Notes: generated from the sequence alone by a model not told the origin. Shown: positions 49,976 to 60,731, counted from the stretch's first letter. The stretch is DNA of 64,000 nucleotides from Brevundimonas lenta (GCF_014196335.1 NZ_JACIDM010000003.1:372001-436000), one strand, 5' to 3'. Translations and numbers: made by a program.

Positions 49976-52297
49976 TCAGTAGCGCAGATTCAGCGACAGG
50001 ATAGCCTGGCGGCCCGGCGCGACATCGGCGTGGTGCACGCCGTTGGTCCGGATGATGTACTGCTCGTCGGCGACGTTCTGGACGTTCAGCTGCAGGCTCG
50101 CGGTCTCGTTGATGTCGTACGAGGCGAACAGATCGACCCGCGTCCACGACGGCGCATAGATCCGGTTGGCGCCGCCACCGGCCCCGCCCTGGTTCCCGCC
50201 GAAGCTCTTCGACTGGTAGTAGACGCCGCCGCCCAGGCTCAGTTGCGGCATCACCCGGTAGGTCGAGAAGATGCTGAGCGAGTGCTCGGGCGTATTGGCC
50301 AGCGGGTCGCCGACGTTGATGTTGTTGTAGGCGCCCTCGACCAGCTCGGAATGCATCCAGGTGTAGCCGCCGAACACCTGCCACTGGCGGGTGATGTTGC
50401 CGGACACGCCCAGTTCGACGCCATTGACCTCGGCCTTGCCGGCCTGCTCGAACACGCCCGCCGACACCTGGATGGCCGCGTTTTCACGCACCAGCCAGAA
50501 GGCCGCGCCCGACAGCGCCAGACGGTCGCCGAACAGATTGGCCTTGGCCCCGACTTCCCAACTGGTGGTTTCTTCCGGTTCCAGCACGGTGTCGATCAGG
50601 TTGCCGGTGCCCGTGCCGCCGCTGGTGTTCTGGTCGCCGGCCGAGATGGTCGGGGGCGTCGAGGAGGTGGCGTAGGAGGCGTAGAGGCTCGAATCCTCGG
50701 TCGGTTTGAACACCAGACCGACCTGGTAGTTGACGAAGTCCCATTCGCGGCGCGGCACTTCCGCGAAGCCCGGGACCGGCGCGGTCTGCGGATTGATCGT
50801 CCAGATGCCGTTCGCCTGGGTCGCGGTCGCGGTCATCCCGTCGACGGCGTAGTCATCCCAACGCAGACCCAGGTTCAGTATCCACTGGTCGGACAGGGTG
50901 ATGCTGTCCAGCGCGTACAGGCCGATGCTCTCGGTCGTGTTGCGGCTGGTCGGACCACGGTTGATCACGCCGGTCCACGGATCGTTCGGGGTTGGCGCAT
51001 AGACGCGTGTGCAATCACCGGCGCCCAGGGTCGCGATCGTCGCCGCCGGGATGGTGAAGCCCGCAGGGCAAGCCGCGCCGGAGGTGGTGTAGGTCGAATA
51101 GGTGGCGTTGAGGTTCTTCTCGCGGCTCAGTTCCATGCCCGCATTGAAGTCGTGGCGGATCGAACCGGTCCGGAAATGGCCCACCAGGTCGGTGACGTTG
51201 GCGATGGTCGTAACGGGGTTCCAGCGCGTCTTGGTCCCGCGCTTCATCCACCACTCGCCGGCCACGAACTGGGCGTTACCGCCGTCGCCGGGGTTGGTGA
51301 CGATGTAGTCGTTCAGCGTCTCGGACCAGCGCGAGACGTTGCGGATCGTCAGGTTCTCGTTGAAGTCATGCGAGAAGTCGAAGGTGAAGGCGTCGACCGT
51401 ATTCGTCAGGTAGTCGCGCGCCGACAGACCGTAGAAGCTGTCGCGCGGCACATCCAGGATGCCGCTGGAGTTACGGGGCGCGGTCGCTCCGCCCAGCTTG
51501 GTGTACAGGGGGATCCCGTAGTCGGGCATCTGGTTGGACTCCAGATGGTAGTAGCTGAACTTGCCGGACGTCGGCGTGTCGAGACCGGCCGCGACCGACA
51601 GCCCCAGACCCCAGCGGTCGAAATCGACCGCGTCCCGGCCCGGGATGTCGCCCGTTCCGCCCATCAGGTTCAGGCGCAGGCCGGCGTTCTCGCCGAGGCT
51701 CCAGTTCTGGTCGATCGTGCCGCGCAGGTACGAGTCCGTGCCGGCGCCCAGGCTGAAGCGGGTGAAGTCGGTCAGCACCGGCGTCTTGGAGGCCAGGTTG
51801 ATGCTGCCGCCGCCCGAGCCGCGACCCGAATAGACGGCGTCCGGCCCCTTAACGACCTCGACCTGCTCGAGGTTGAATACCTCGCGCTGCTGGCCGCCGG
51901 TGTCGCGGATGCCGTCGACGAAGATGTTGTTGCCCGAGGCCTGGCCGCGGATGAAGGGCCGGTCGGCCAGCGGCTGGCCGCCCTCGCCTGCGCCGAAGGT
52001 GATGCCCGGCGAGGTGCGCAGGATGTCCTGCAGCGAGGTGGCCGCCGTCTGCTCGATGATCTGCTGCGGGATGATGGTGACCGAGCGCGGCGTGTCGACC
52101 AGCGGCGCGACGAAGCTCGGCGACTGCGGCTCGCGCTCGGTCGGCTGTCCCGTCACCGTGATGGTGCCCAGCGTTGTGGCGTCCTGCGGGCCGGTCTCCG
52201 GTCCGTTGTCACCCGCCAGCGCGGGCGAAGCCATCAGCATGCCGGCGGCGCTGGAGGCGAACAGGAGGGTGCGAAGCGTGTCGGCTTTGCTGGTCAT
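49976..52297 (-). CDS. TonB-dependent siderophore receptor (Fiu-like)
   Basis: Outer-membrane receptor of 773 residues. Signal peptide to about residue 28 ([18 protein letters not shown]), TonB box TITVTG, and the catecholate-receptor plug: [88 protein letters not shown]. Ends with the aromatic-rich strand ILSLNLRY. A Fur-like palindrome lies 31-45 bases upstream and a PiuC-type hydroxylase follows, so it should import a ferric catecholate-type siderophore. Family firm; ligand inferred. Confidence 0.93.
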   Translation of the reverse strand: MTSKADTLRTLLFASSAAGMLMASPALAGDNGPETGPQDATTLGTITVTGQPTEREPQSPSFVAPLVDTPRSVTIIPQQIIEQTAATSLQDILRTSPGITFGAGEGGQPLADRPFIRGQASGNNIFVDGIRDTGGQQREVFNLEQVEVVKGPDAVYSGRGSGGGSINLASKTPVLTDFTRFSLGAGTDSYLRGTIDQNWSLGENAGLRLNLMGGTGDIPGRDAVDFDRWGLGLSVAAGLDTPTSGKFSYYHLESNQMPDYGIPLYTKLGGATAPRNSSGILDVPRDSFYGLSARDYLTNTVDAFTFDFSHDFNENLTIRNVSRWSETLNDYIVTNPGDGGNAQFVAGEWWMKRGTKTRWNPVTTIANVTDLVGHFRTGSIRHDFNAGMELSREKNLNATYSTYTTSGAACPAGFTIPAATIATLGAGDCTRVYAPTPNDPWTGVINRGPTSRNTTESIGLYALDSITLSDQWILNLGLRWDDYAVDGMTATATQANGIWTINPQTAPVPGFAEVPRREWDFVNYQVGLVFKPTEDSSLYASYATSSTPPTISAGDQNTSGGTGTGNLIDTVLEPEETTSWEVGAKANLFGDRLALSGAAFWLVRENAAIQVSAGVFEQAGKAEVNGVELGVSGNITRQWQVFGGYTWMHSELVEGAYNNINVGDPLANTPEHSLSIFSTYRVMPQLSLGGGVYYQSKSFGGNQGGAGGGANRIYAPSWTRVDLFASYDINETASLQLNVQNVADEQYIIRTNGVHHADVAPGRQAILSLNLRY

Positions 52298-52327
52298 GGG
52301 GGGACAGTCCAGGCAAGTGGGTGAGAA

Positions 52328-52342
52328 TGCGATCCGTTCGCA
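52328..52342. promoter_or_regulatory. Fur-like 7-1-7 palindrome upstream of the siderophore receptor
   Basis: TGCGATCCGTTCGCA, 31-45 bases before the receptor ATG. It shares CGTTCGCAA with the site at 44101. A further inverted repeat, CGCAAGCGCTTTTGCG (52363-52378), lies behind it and may be a second weaker site or part of the promoter. Confidence 0.6.
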
Positions 52343-52413
52343 ATATCACCTTTGCCATTGGCCGCAAGCGCTTTTGCGACACATTCTCACGGCTTTTCGC
52401 CCAGGTGTGGCCT

Positions 52414-53622
52414 TCAGGCCGCCGCCACTTCCTTCATCGACACCGCCCGGTCGGCCAACTTTTCAGCGTCCACAGGCGTATTCCGCGTGATCATCATGCG
52501 GCCGGCCATGAACTCGGCGGGCGCGTTCACCGCCTCGACGCAGACGATCCGGTCTCCCGCCAGATGGAAGACCGCGAAGGTCCCCGCGGCCACATCGCCC
52601 CTCACCACCTGCCGGTCGGCATCGTCGGGCAGTCCCGCGATCTGAAGCTTCAGGTCGTACTGATCGGACCAGAACCAGGGCGCCTCGGCCGCCGGCGCCG
52701 GACGGCCCACGATCGCCGCCGCAACCTGCTTGGCCTGTTCCAGGGCGTTCGGCACGCTCTCCAGCCGGTGCATCGTCCCGCCGTGCACCGGCACCGGCCG
52801 GAAGGTCATGTCGCCGATCGCATAGATCGCCGGATCGGAGGTGCGCCCGCTCGCATCGACCACCACGCCGTTCGCGCACTCCAGCCCCGCCGCCCGCGCC
52901 AGCCCGTCGGTCGCCGTGGCCCCGACGCCGACCAGCACCGCATCCGCCTCGACCAGCCGGCCATCGGCCAGCCGCACGCCGGCGTCCTCGAACGCGGTCA
53001 CCTCGGCCGAGGTCAGGATCTCCACGCCCTGCTCGCGGTGCCAGGCGGTGAAGAACTCGGACAGCACCGGCGACGCCACGCGCGCCAGCACCCGGTCCAT
53101 CCGCTCGACGACCACCGCCTCCGCCCCCAGCGCCCGCGCCGACGCCGCCGCCTCCAGTCCGACATAGCCGCCGCCGACCACCGCCAGCTTGCGGCCCGGC
53201 CCCAGCGCGGCCTTCAGCTTCTCGGCGTCCGCCAGCGTCCGCAGCTCCAGCAGGTCGGGACGATCCGCGCCCGGTAAGGCCAGCTTGCGTGCGCTCGACC
53301 CGGTCGCCAACACCAGCACGTCCCAGCTCTCAACCGTTCCGTCGGCGAAGGTCGCCGTTCGCGCCGCCGGGTCGATCGCCGTCGCCGTCACGCCCGTACG
53401 CAGCTCGATGTCATGCTCGACGTAGAAGCTCTCGGGGCGCAGCAGCAGCGCCTCCAGATCCGCCTCGCCCTTCAGCCAGGCCTTGGACAGCGGCGGCCGC
53501 TGGTACGGGGCGGCAGGCTCCGCGCCGGCCAGCACGATCGGCCCTTCATGGCCGTACTGGCGCAGCAACGCCGCCGCCGTTCCGCCCGCGTGTCCCGCGC
53601 CGATGATCAGAACCTTCGTCAT
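52414..53622 (-). CDS. FAD-dependent NAD(P)H oxidoreductase (ferredoxin/rubredoxin reductase type)
   Basis: Flavoprotein of 402 residues. Start MTKVLIIGAGHAGGTAAALL gives the FAD dinucleotide motif at once; the longer upstream frame has no support. YQRPPLSKAWLKGE and LVLATGSSARKL are hallmarks of the oxygenase-coupled reductase group; NAD motif KLAVVGGGYVGLEAAASARALG; second FAD contact PAIYAIGDM; C-terminal reductase domain WFWSDQYDLKLQIAGLP. Normally hands electrons to a [2Fe-2S] ferredoxin; no ferredoxin gene adjoins it. It is upstream of the siderophore receptor on the same strand. Confidence 0.9.
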   Translation of the reverse strand: MTKVLIIGAGHAGGTAAALLRQYGHEGPIVLAGAEPAAPYQRPPLSKAWLKGEADLEALLLRPESFYVEHDIELRTGVTATAIDPAARTATFADGTVESWDVLVLATGSSARKLALPGADRPDLLELRTLADAEKLKAALGPGRKLAVVGGGYVGLEAAASARALGAEAVVVERMDRVLARVASPVLSEFFTAWHREQGVEILTSAEVTAFEDAGVRLADGRLVEADAVLVGVGATATDGLARAAGLECANGVVVDASGRTSDPAIYAIGDMTFRPVPVHGGTMHRLESVPNALEQAKQVAAAIVGRPAPAAEAPWFWSDQYDLKLQIAGLPDDADRQVVRGDVAAGTFAVFHLAGDRIVCVEAVNAPAEFMAGRMMITRNTPVDAEKLADRAVSMKEVAAA

Positions 53623-53744
53623 GTTTCGCAAGTAGGGCCAAGCCGCCCTTTCCGCCAAGACCCGTATGGAGCAACCAGCGTGACCATTGCTCAATCCAGG
53701 GTGTCATGCGAACCTGTTAATCGGGGAATACGGGGACCGGGACT

Positions 53745-54629
53745 ATGAAGATCAAAGTCATTTTCGCCGCCGTCTGCGCGATGCTGACCGCCACGACCGC
53801 GGCGCACGCCCAGGACACGACGGCCACCGCCACCTACGGCGAAATCACCCTGAACGCAGGCTTCACGCCCGACCCCTACACCGTCGAGGTGACCGCGGGC
53901 GGCACCATCGACGCCGCCAACATCGGCGCGCCCTGCACCGGCTCCATCGCCCGGGCTCCCGACTTCCAGGTCACCTACAACGCCGGCTCGCTCCCCTTCT
54001 ACATCTTCGTCAACTCGTCCTCGGACACCACCCTGGTGGTCAACGGCCCCGACGGTCTCTGGTACTGCGACGACGACTCCAACGGCGGCTCCAACCCGCA
54101 GGTCACCTTCAACAACCCGCGCTCCGGGACCTACGACATCTGGGTCGGCACCTATGGCGGCGGCACCAGCCAGTCCGTGCTGCACATCTCGGAACTGTCG
54201 ACCGAGAACCGTGTCCCCGCCTCCAACTCGGCCATGCCCGACACCAATCTGCGCGCCACCTACGGCGAAGTCTCGTTGCGCGCCGGCTTCACCCCGGATC
54301 CGCACCGGGTCTCGCTGATGGCGGGCGGCAATATCCCGGCCGGCAACGTCGCCTCGGGCTGCACCGGCTCGATCGCCCGCGCCCCGGACTACCAGATCGA
54401 ATATTCCGCCGGCGCCCTGCCGCTCTCGATCCGCACCCAGTCGTCCAGCGACACCACCCTGGTGGTCAACGGTCCTGACGGCCTCTGGTACTGCGACGAC
54501 GACAGCGCCGGCGCCTCCAACGCCCAGGTCTATTTCTCCAAGCCCTCGCCTGGCGTCTATGACATCTGGGTCGGCACCTACAGCGGCGGCACCACGGCCG
54601 CGGCCCTGCTGATCACCGAGACCGAGTAA
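53745..54629 (+). CDS. Secreted protein with two tandem copies of one domain
   Basis: Protein of 294 residues. Signal peptide to about residue 22 (ending AHAQ). Two near-identical domains of about 125 residues follow (about 28-150 and 168-294), each with TYGE, AGFTPDP, C-TGSIARAPD, SSDTTLVVNGPDGLWYCDDD and VYDIWVGTY or its equivalent. Each has two Cys that could form a disulfide. The DDD after WYC is a plausible calcium site as in pre-peptidase C-terminal-like beta sandwiches. Probably an extracellular or surface binding module; no enzyme motif. Stands alone between divergent oxidoreductase and the zwf operon. Confidence 0.8.
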   Translation: MKIKVIFAAVCAMLTATTAAHAQDTTATATYGEITLNAGFTPDPYTVEVTAGGTIDAANIGAPCTGSIARAPDFQVTYNAGSLPFYIFVNSSSDTTLVVNGPDGLWYCDDDSNGGSNPQVTFNNPRSGTYDIWVGTYGGGTSQSVLHISELSTENRVPASNSAMPDTNLRATYGEVSLRAGFTPDPHRVSLMAGGNIPAGNVASGCTGSIARAPDYQIEYSAGALPLSIRTQSSSDTTLVVNGPDGLWYCDDDSAGASNAQVYFSKPSPGVYDIWVGTYSGGTTAAALLITETE

Positions 54630-54650
54630 GGCCCGACCGCGGCCCGTTTC

Positions 54651-54686
54651 GCCGCCGGGAACCCGCGCGGTGCGGCGGGGATTTTG
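54651..54686 (+). terminator. Probable terminator after the duplicated-domain protein
   Basis: Stem CGCCGC (54651) / GCGGCG (54673) followed by GGGATTTTG, about 20 bases past the stop and before the zwf promoter region. Confidence 0.45.
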
Positions 54687-54818
54687 ACCTGCATCCGCCG
54701 CCGCCTCCTGCCTGAGCCGTAACTTGGTGTTTCAGGCCGGGGTCGATGTGTTGGCTATGCGGGCGGAAGCGGCCAAAGACCCTTCATCAAGACGGGTTCA
54801 ACGAGCGAAGGAGCGCGA

Positions 54819-56279
54819 ATGGCGGCCCTGGTGCTGTTCGGCGGCGGCGGCGATCTCGCCATGCGGATGCTTCTGCCTTCGCTCTATTTTCTCGAGCACG
54901 ACGGCCTCCTGCCGGACGGCCTGAAGATCATCGGCGCCGCGCGCTCCGATGAGACCCGCGACGAATACGTCGCCAAGGTCCGCGCCTCGGTCGAGGGCAA
55001 GGCGAAGGCCGACGACGCCTGGTCCGAAGAGGCCTGGGCCCGCATGGACGCCCGCCTCGACTACCTGCCCGTCGACGCCACCAGCGCCGATAGCCTCAAG
55101 CCGCTCAAGGACAAGGTCGGCGACGGCGGCGTGACCTCGTTCCTCGCCGTCTCGCCCTCGCTGTACGGCCGCATCGTCACCGCCCTGAAGGACGCAGGCA
55201 TGGCCGGGCCGAAGGACCGCGTGGTGCTGGAGAAGCCCGTCGGCCGCGACCTGAAGACCTTCCTTGAGATCGACGACGCCGTCGCCCACGCCTTCCGCGA
55301 GAACCAGGTCTTCCGCATCGACCACTACCTCGGCAAGGAGACGGTCCAGAACCTGATCGCCCTGCGCTTCGGCAACACCATCTTCGAGCCGCTCTGGAAC
55401 AACCTGTCGATCGACCACGTCCAGATCACCGTCGGCGAGACCGTCGGCGTCGGCGACCGCTGGCCCTACTACGACGAGTACGGCGCGCTGCGGGACATGC
55501 TGCAGAACCACATGCTGCAGCTCCTCTGCCTCGTGGCCATGGAGCCGCCGTCCGACCTCGATCCGGACTCGGTCCGCAACGAGAAGGTCAAGGTGCTCCG
55601 CTCGCTCCGCCCCATCACCCATGAGGAGGCCGAGCGCGTCACCGTCCGCGGCCAGTACGTCGCCGGGACCAGCGAAGGAAAGCCGGCGAAAGGCTACGAG
55701 GAAGAGCGCGGCCAGCCGTCGGACACCGAAACCTTCGTCGCCATCCGCGCCGACATCGACAACTGGCGCTGGGCCGGCGTGCCCTTCTTCATGCGCACCG
55801 GCAAACGCCTGCCCGAGAAGCGCACCGAGATCGTCATCCAGTTCAAGCCGGTACCGCACTCGATCTTCGACCGCGACGACACGGGCGAGGTCCAGGCCAA
55901 CCGCCTCGTCATCGAGCTGCAGCCCGAGGAAGACATCTCACTGTCGGTGATGAACAAGCGCCCGGGCCTCGACCAGCGCATGCAGTTGCAGCCGATCAAG
56001 ATGAGCCTGTCCTGGGGCCAGAACGACCGCCGCGCCAAGCCGCCACGCCGCCGCATCGCCTATGAGCGCCTTCTGCTGGACGCCCTGCACGGCGACTCCA
56101 CCCTGTTCGTCCGCCGCGACGAGGCCGAACAGGCCTGGAAATGGGTCGACGAGGTCTCCGAGGCCTGGGCCGACGGCGAGATCAAGCCGCAGGAATACGT
56201 CGCCGGGACCTGGGGCCCCGACGCCGCCGACATGCTGATGGCCCGCACCGGCCGCGAATGGAATTCGGGCGATGCCTGA
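54819..56279 (+). CDS. zwf: Glucose-6-phosphate 1-dehydrogenase
   Basis: Enzyme of 486 residues, first step of the Entner-Doudoroff pathway: glucose-6-phosphate to 6-phosphogluconolactone with NADP+ reduction. Dinucleotide loop LFGGGGDLAMRMLLPSLY (GGGGDLA where many have GATGDLA), KPVGRDLKTF, active-site RIDHYLGKETVQNL, and WAGVPFFMRTGKRLPEK. Ribosome site AAGGAGCG precedes the ATG. First of a tight zwf-pgl-edd-glk operon; the pgl start overlaps its end by eight bases. Feeds NADPH for biosynthesis and for reductases such as that at 47230. Confidence 0.96.
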   Translation: MAALVLFGGGGDLAMRMLLPSLYFLEHDGLLPDGLKIIGAARSDETRDEYVAKVRASVEGKAKADDAWSEEAWARMDARLDYLPVDATSADSLKPLKDKVGDGGVTSFLAVSPSLYGRIVTALKDAGMAGPKDRVVLEKPVGRDLKTFLEIDDAVAHAFRENQVFRIDHYLGKETVQNLIALRFGNTIFEPLWNNLSIDHVQITVGETVGVGDRWPYYDEYGALRDMLQNHMLQLLCLVAMEPPSDLDPDSVRNEKVKVLRSLRPITHEEAERVTVRGQYVAGTSEGKPAKGYEEERGQPSDTETFVAIRADIDNWRWAGVPFFMRTGKRLPEKRTEIVIQFKPVPHSIFDRDDTGEVQANRLVIELQPEEDISLSVMNKRPGLDQRMQLQPIKMSLSWGQNDRRAKPPRRRIAYERLLLDALHGDSTLFVRRDEAEQAWKWVDEVSEAWADGEIKPQEYVAGTWGPDAADMLMARTGREWNSGDA

Positions 56280-56979
56280 GATCGACATCCTCCCCGACGG
56301 CGACGCCTGGGCCGAGGCCTGCGCCGCGCGTCTGATCGCCGCCCTGTCGGATGCCGTCGCCGAAACCGGCAAGGCGATCTTCGCCGGCTCGGGCGGCTCG
56401 ACCCCGTCGCCGATCTACGCCCGCATGGCCGCCGCCGACCTCGACTGGCCGAAAGTCGCCGTCACCCTGATCGACGAGCGCTATGTGGACGAGTCCTCCC
56501 CGGACTCGAACGGCGCCCTCATCAAGCGCACCCTCATGAAGGGTCCGGCGTCTGCCGCCCGCTTCGTGCCGCTGTTCCATCCGTCGGTCACCGTCGACCG
56601 CGCCGCCGCCGTCGCCGCCCATGCCCTGGCCGCTGAGGGCCCGCGACTGGACGCCGTCCTTCTCGGCATGGGGGAGGATGGCCATATCTGCTCCATGTTC
56701 CCCGAAAGCCCGACGCTGAAGACCCTGCTCTCCCCGACCCTGCCGCCGACCGTCCTCGGCGTCCCCGCCGGTCGCGACGACATGGCCCCCTCGATGGAGC
56801 GCATCTCCATCAACCTGCCCTACCTGATGGGCGCCGGCCGCGTGGTCCTGGCCCTGACCGGCAAGCAGAAGCGGGCCGTGTTCGAGCGCGAGGCTGCGGG
56901 CGACCCGGCGATCCAACCCATCGCCGCCCTGATCGCGAGCAACGTCCCGCTGGAAGTCGTGTGGACGGAGAAGGCCTGA
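56272..56979 (+). CDS. pgl: 6-phosphogluconolactonase
   Basis: Hydrolase of 235 residues converting 6-phosphogluconolactone to 6-phosphogluconate. DevB/Pgl-type motifs: [56 protein letters not shown] and the C-terminal [10 protein letters not shown]. The ATG overlaps the end of zwf by eight bases and its stop (TGA) overlaps the edd ATG by one base, so the three are coupled. Cytoplasmic. Confidence 0.95.
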   Translation: MPEIDILPDGDAWAEACAARLIAALSDAVAETGKAIFAGSGGSTPSPIYARMAAADLDWPKVAVTLIDERYVDESSPDSNGALIKRTLMKGPASAARFVPLFHPSVTVDRAAAVAAHALAAEGPRLDAVLLGMGEDGHICSMFPESPTLKTLLSPTLPPTVLGVPAGRDDMAPSMERISINLPYLMGAGRVVLALTGKQKRAVFEREAAGDPAIQPIAALIASNVPLEVVWTEKA

Positions 56980-58871
56980 TGACGAAGCTGAACCCCATCG
57001 TCGCCGAGGTCACCGCCCGCATCGTCGAGCGCTCGAAGGCGACCCGCGCCGACTACCTGCGCCGCATGGACGCCGCCCGCGACAGCGGCGTCGGTCGCGC
57101 CAAGCTCAGCTGCGCCAACTGGGCCCACGCCTTCGCCGGCGCCCCGGTGAAGGACAAGCTGACCGCCATGGGCGGCCAACAGCCCAACGTCGGCGTGGTC
57201 ACCGCCTACAACGACATGCTCTCGGCCCACCAGCCGTTCGAGCGCTTCCCGGACATCGTCCGCGCCGCCGTGCGTGAGGTCGACGCGACCGCCCAGGTCG
57301 CCGGGGCCACGCCCGCCATGTGCGACGGCGTCACCCAGGGTCGTCCGGGCATGGAGCTGTCGCTGTTCAGCCGCGATCTCATCGCCATGTCGACCGGCAT
57401 CGCCCTGACCCACGACGCCTTCGACGCGGCCCTGTGCCTCGGCGTCTGCGACAAGATCGTGCCCGGCCTGTTCATGGGCTCGCTGGCCTTCGGCCACCTG
57501 CCGGTCGTCTTCGCCCCGGCCGGCCCCATGCCCTCGGGCATCCCGAACGCCGAAAAGGCCCGCGTCCGCGCCCTCTACGCCCAGGGCCAGGTCGACCGCC
57601 AGACGCTGCTGGAAAGCGAGATCGGAAGCTACCACTCGCCCGGCACCTGCACCTTCTACGGCACCGCCAACTCCAACCAGATGATGATGGAGATCGTCGG
57701 CCTGCACCTGCCGTCGACCGCCTTCGTCCATCCGGAGACCGGCCTGCGCGACGCCCTCACCGCCGCGGCGGCGAAGCGGGCCGTCGAACTGGCCCGCACC
57801 GGCCAGGGCCGCATGGCCGACGTCATCGACGAGAAGTCGGTGGTCAACATGATCGTCGCCCTGCTGGCCACCGGCGGTTCGACCAACCACGCCATCCACC
57901 TGGTCGCCATGGCCCGCTCGGCCGGCGTCCTGATCGACTGGACCGACATGGACCAGCTCAGCTCGGCGACCCCGCTGCTGGCCCGCGTCTATCCCAACGG
58001 CTCGGCCGACGTGAACGCCTTCCAGGCCGCCGGCGGCGTCGCCTTCGTCACCCGTGAGCTGGCTGAGGCCGGCCACATCCACACCGACGTCCAGACCGTC
58101 ATGGGCCGCGGCATCCACCACTACTTCCAGGAGCCCGCCCTCATCGACGGCGAGCTGGTCTGGCAGGACGGCGTCCGCGAAAGCCTCGACCTCGACATCC
58201 TCCGCCCCGCCTCGGATCCCTTCCAGAAGGACGGCGGCCTGCGCCTCGTCCAGGGCGACCTCGGCCGGGCCGTCATCAAGGTCTCGGCGGTCAAACCCGA
58301 GAACCGCATCGTCGAGGCCCCCGCCGCGGTCTTCGAATCCCAGGAAGACGCCCTCCAGGCCTTCAAGGACGGCCTGTTGAACCGCGACGTCGTCGTGGTC
58401 CTCCGCTTCCAGGGCCCCAGGGCCAACGGCATGCCCGAGCTTCACAGCCTGTCGCCCGCCCTCAGCGTGCTCCAGGACAAGGGCTACAAGGTCGCCTTCG
58501 TCACCGACGGCCGCATGTCGGGCGCCTCGGGCAAGACGCCCGCCGCCATCCACGTCAGCCCCGAGGCCCTCGCCGGCGGTCCGCTGGCCCATGTCCGGGA
58601 CGGCGACATCATCCGCCTGGACGCCGAAGCCGGCGTGCTGACCACCATCGGCGTGGAGGACCTGTGGGAGCGCCCCGCCGCGCACCGCTCCGACGCCCAC
58701 GCCAGCGGCTCGGCCTGGGGCTATGGCCGCGAACTGTTCGGCGCCTTCCGCCATGCGGTGTCGACCGCCGAGGAAGGCGCCTCCGTCTGCTTCGAGGCCC
58801 GCACCCATCGTCAGTCCAGCATCGACACGCCGCCGGACCCGAACTTCGTCGACCGCACGGTGGACGCCTGA
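56979..58871 (+). CDS. edd: 6-phosphogluconate dehydratase
   Basis: Iron-sulfur dehydratase of 630 residues making 2-keto-3-deoxy-6-phosphogluconate, the defining Entner-Doudoroff step. IlvD/Edd motifs: [15 protein letters not shown], cluster Cys in [23 protein letters not shown] and [16 protein letters not shown], and [31 protein letters not shown]. Start MTKLNPIV at 56979 preferred over an in-frame ATG at 56961 because it overlaps the pgl stop. The aldolase gene eda is not in the window. Confidence 0.96.
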   Translation: MTKLNPIVAEVTARIVERSKATRADYLRRMDAARDSGVGRAKLSCANWAHAFAGAPVKDKLTAMGGQQPNVGVVTAYNDMLSAHQPFERFPDIVRAAVREVDATAQVAGATPAMCDGVTQGRPGMELSLFSRDLIAMSTGIALTHDAFDAALCLGVCDKIVPGLFMGSLAFGHLPVVFAPAGPMPSGIPNAEKARVRALYAQGQVDRQTLLESEIGSYHSPGTCTFYGTANSNQMMMEIVGLHLPSTAFVHPETGLRDALTAAAAKRAVELARTGQGRMADVIDEKSVVNMIVALLATGGSTNHAIHLVAMARSAGVLIDWTDMDQLSSATPLLARVYPNGSADVNAFQAAGGVAFVTRELAEAGHIHTDVQTVMGRGIHHYFQEPALIDGELVWQDGVRESLDLDILRPASDPFQKDGGLRLVQGDLGRAVIKVSAVKPENRIVEAPAAVFESQEDALQAFKDGLLNRDVVVVLRFQGPRANGMPELHSLSPALSVLQDKGYKVAFVTDGRMSGASGKTPAAIHVSPEALAGGPLAHVRDGDIIRLDAEAGVLTTIGVEDLWERPAAHRSDAHASGSAWGYGRELFGAFRHAVSTAEEGASVCFEARTHRQSSIDTPPDPNFVDRTVDA

Positions 58872-58896
58872 TGCCGCCTCTCCGGGAGATCACCCA

Positions 58897-59865
58897 ATGA
58901 CCGACAAGACCTTGCTGGTCGGCGACGTCGGCGGCACCAACGCCCGCTTCGCCATCGCCCGCATGATCCAGGGCCGGCCGGTGCTGGAGCATCACGAGAG
59001 CTTCAAGGGCGCGGACTATCCGACCTTCCTCGAGGGCGTGAAGGCCTTCATCGACGGCTGCGAGGTCAAACCCTCCGGCGGTGTCATCGCCGTGGCCGGA
59101 CCGGTCACGGACGGGGCCATCGACCTGACCAACTCGCCCTGGCGCGTGTCCGAGAGCGAACTTCAGACCCTGGGCCTCAACCCCGTCCGCCTGATCAACG
59201 ATTTCGAGGCCCTTGCCTGGGGCGCGCCCGTCGTTCCGGCCAACGAGCTGGCTTCGCTGGGCGGCCCGGAAGAGGGCGAGCCCGCCAGCGCCATCGCCGT
59301 GCTCGGCCCGGGCACCGGCTTCGGCGTCTCGGCCCTCGCCCGCGACATCCACGGCAACGAGATCGCCATGCCGTCCGAGGGCGGTCACGCCTGTTTCGCC
59401 CCCGGCGACGCGGTCGAGGACGAGATTCTGCGCATCCTCCGCCGCCGTTACGACCGCGTCTCCATCGAGCGCCTGATCTGCGGCCCCGGCCTGCTGAACA
59501 TGCACCGCGCCCTCGCCGAGATCGAAGGCCGTGAAACTCACATCGATGACCCGGCCGAGATCACGAAGGAAGCGCTCGAGAACCCGCGCAGCCACTGCGG
59601 CCACACCCTGGCCCGTTTCTGCGCCATCCTCGGCGCCGTGGCCGGCGACATCGCCCTGACCACCGGCGCGCGCGGCGGCGTCTATATCGCGGGGGGCATC
59701 GCCCCCCGCATCCTGCCCTTCCTGCAGGCCAGCCCCTTCCGCGAGCGGTTCGAGCGCAAGGGGCGCTTCATGGACTACATGAAGGCCATTCCGACGCATG
59801 TGATCCTGCACAAACACGCCGCCCTGCTCGGCGCCGCCCGCGTCGCCTTCGCGGAAGCCGGTTGA
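58897..59865 (+). CDS. glk: Glucokinase
   Basis: Kinase of 322 residues phosphorylating glucose at C6 with ATP. Phosphate-1 motif [16 protein letters not shown] at the N-terminus, [31 protein letters not shown] with the Glu/His pair, and [17 protein letters not shown]. This is the group-A, non-ROK glucokinase. Ribosome site GGGAG precedes the ATG at 58897; the longer frame is edd sequence. Last gene of the Entner-Doudoroff operon; supplies it with glucose from maltodextrin breakdown. Confidence 0.96.
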   Translation: MTDKTLLVGDVGGTNARFAIARMIQGRPVLEHHESFKGADYPTFLEGVKAFIDGCEVKPSGGVIAVAGPVTDGAIDLTNSPWRVSESELQTLGLNPVRLINDFEALAWGAPVVPANELASLGGPEEGEPASAIAVLGPGTGFGVSALARDIHGNEIAMPSEGGHACFAPGDAVEDEILRILRRRYDRVSIERLICGPGLLNMHRALAEIEGRETHIDDPAEITKEALENPRSHCGHTLARFCAILGAVAGDIALTTGARGGVYIAGGIAPRILPFLQASPFRERFERKGRFMDYMKAIPTHVILHKHAALLGAARVAFAEAG

Positions 59866-59877
59866 TAGACAAGAGAA

Positions 59878-59904
59878 TTCACGCCGCGCTCACAGCGGCG
59901 TGAA
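59878..59904 (+). terminator. Terminator-like hairpin after the zwf-pgl-edd-glk operon
   Basis: Perfect 10-bp stem TTCACGCCGC / GCGGCGTGAA with 7-base loop, 13 bases after the glk stop. No U-run follows. Confidence 0.55.
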
Positions 59905-59959
59905 CCTTCCGGCATCGGCGGCGTTCATCAGTCCCCAATCACGCAGAAGGGACTGTTCC

Positions 59960-60226
59960 ATGCGTAAACTGATCATCGCCTCCGCCGCCATCTTCGCCGT
60001 CGCCGGCCTCGCCGCCTGCGGTGAAAGCGCCGCCGACAAGTCGGCCGAACAACAAGCCGACGCCCTGGAAGCCCAGGCCGCCGCCACGCCGAACGAAGCC
60101 GAAGAAAAGGCCCTCAACGAGAAGGCCGACATGATCGAACAACAAGCCGGCAACGCTGACGGCGGCATGACCACCGCCAACACGCCGAACACCTCGCCGT
60201 CGAGCGAAGCCGCTCCGGCCCACTAA
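59960..60226 (+). CDS. Small lipoprotein
   Basis: Protein of 88 residues. Lipoprotein signal LIIASAAIFAVAGLAAC with lipid Cys at about residue 20. The mature part is short, helical and rich in Ala, Glu, Lys and Gln (EQQADALEAQAAATPNEAEEKALNEK), likely a coiled coil, then a Thr/Pro/Ser tail. Such small lipoproteins are often surface or cell-wall linkers; function unknown. The ATG at 59960 begins the leader; a perfect hairpin follows the gene. Confidence 0.75.
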   Translation: MRKLIIASAAIFAVAGLAACGESAADKSAEQQADALEAQAAATPNEAEEKALNEKADMIEQQAGNADGGMTTANTPNTSPSSEAAPAH

Positions 60227-60252
60227 GCCACGACCGCACCTTCAGAAGTGCA

Positions 60253-60283
60253 GAGGCCCCCGCCGCATCGCGACGGGGGCCTC
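60253..60283. terminator. Strong hairpin downstream of the small lipoprotein
   Basis: GAGGCCCCCG / CGGGGGCCTC, 10 perfect pairs, between convergent genes at 60226 and 60307; probably serves both directions. Confidence 0.65.
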
Positions 60284-60306
60284 GTCATGTCCGGCGTCCG
60301 GCTAGA

Positions 60307-60699
60307 TCAGTCGACGCAGATGGTCGCCTCGGCCTTGCCGTCCTCGACCGTCGTGTAGCAACCGAACCGGCTGCTGTCGGCGTGGCACTGGCCGACCGCG
60401 GTCGTCCCCGCCGCCGGCGCGCCGGCGACATCGCCGATCCGGCAATCGCCCAGGCAGTCGTCGCCGTCCGTGCAGCGCTTGCCCGCGTCGGCATAGGCGA
60501 TCACGCAGCGCTCGGTCTGCATCCGTCCCTGCGGCAGCATCTTGCCGCCCTGGGCCGCGCACGCCGTCGCGTCCGTGCCGCCCGCCGCGCTGGCCGAGGA
60601 TTGCTGCGGCGCGGGCGCCGGAACCTGGGCGTCGCTCGCCGGCATCGGCTGACAGGCCGCCAGAGCGGTCGCGACAAGAAGAAGCATCAGTGAGCGCAT
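60307..60699 (-). CDS. Cys-rich lipoprotein
   Basis: Protein of 130 residues. Leader LMLLLVATALAAC places the lipid Cys at residue 16. Eight more Cys in the mature part (ATACAAQGG, ERCVIAY, KRCTDGDDCLGDCRIG, GQCHADSS, FGCYTT, TICVD) could form four disulfides, as in small secreted knotted domains. The KRCTDGDDCLGDC segment is reminiscent of domains with a calcium or copper site but I cannot name the family. Located 56 bases upstream of hmgA's end, on the same strand. Confidence 0.72.
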   Translation of the reverse strand: MRSLMLLLVATALAACQPMPASDAQVPAPAPQQSSASAAGGTDATACAAQGGKMLPQGRMQTERCVIAYADAGKRCTDGDDCLGDCRIGDVAGAPAAGTTAVGQCHADSSRFGCYTTVEDGKAEATICVD

Positions 60700-60731
60700 G
60701 GCGGTGATCCCGTATGTTCAGTCATCTGTAA

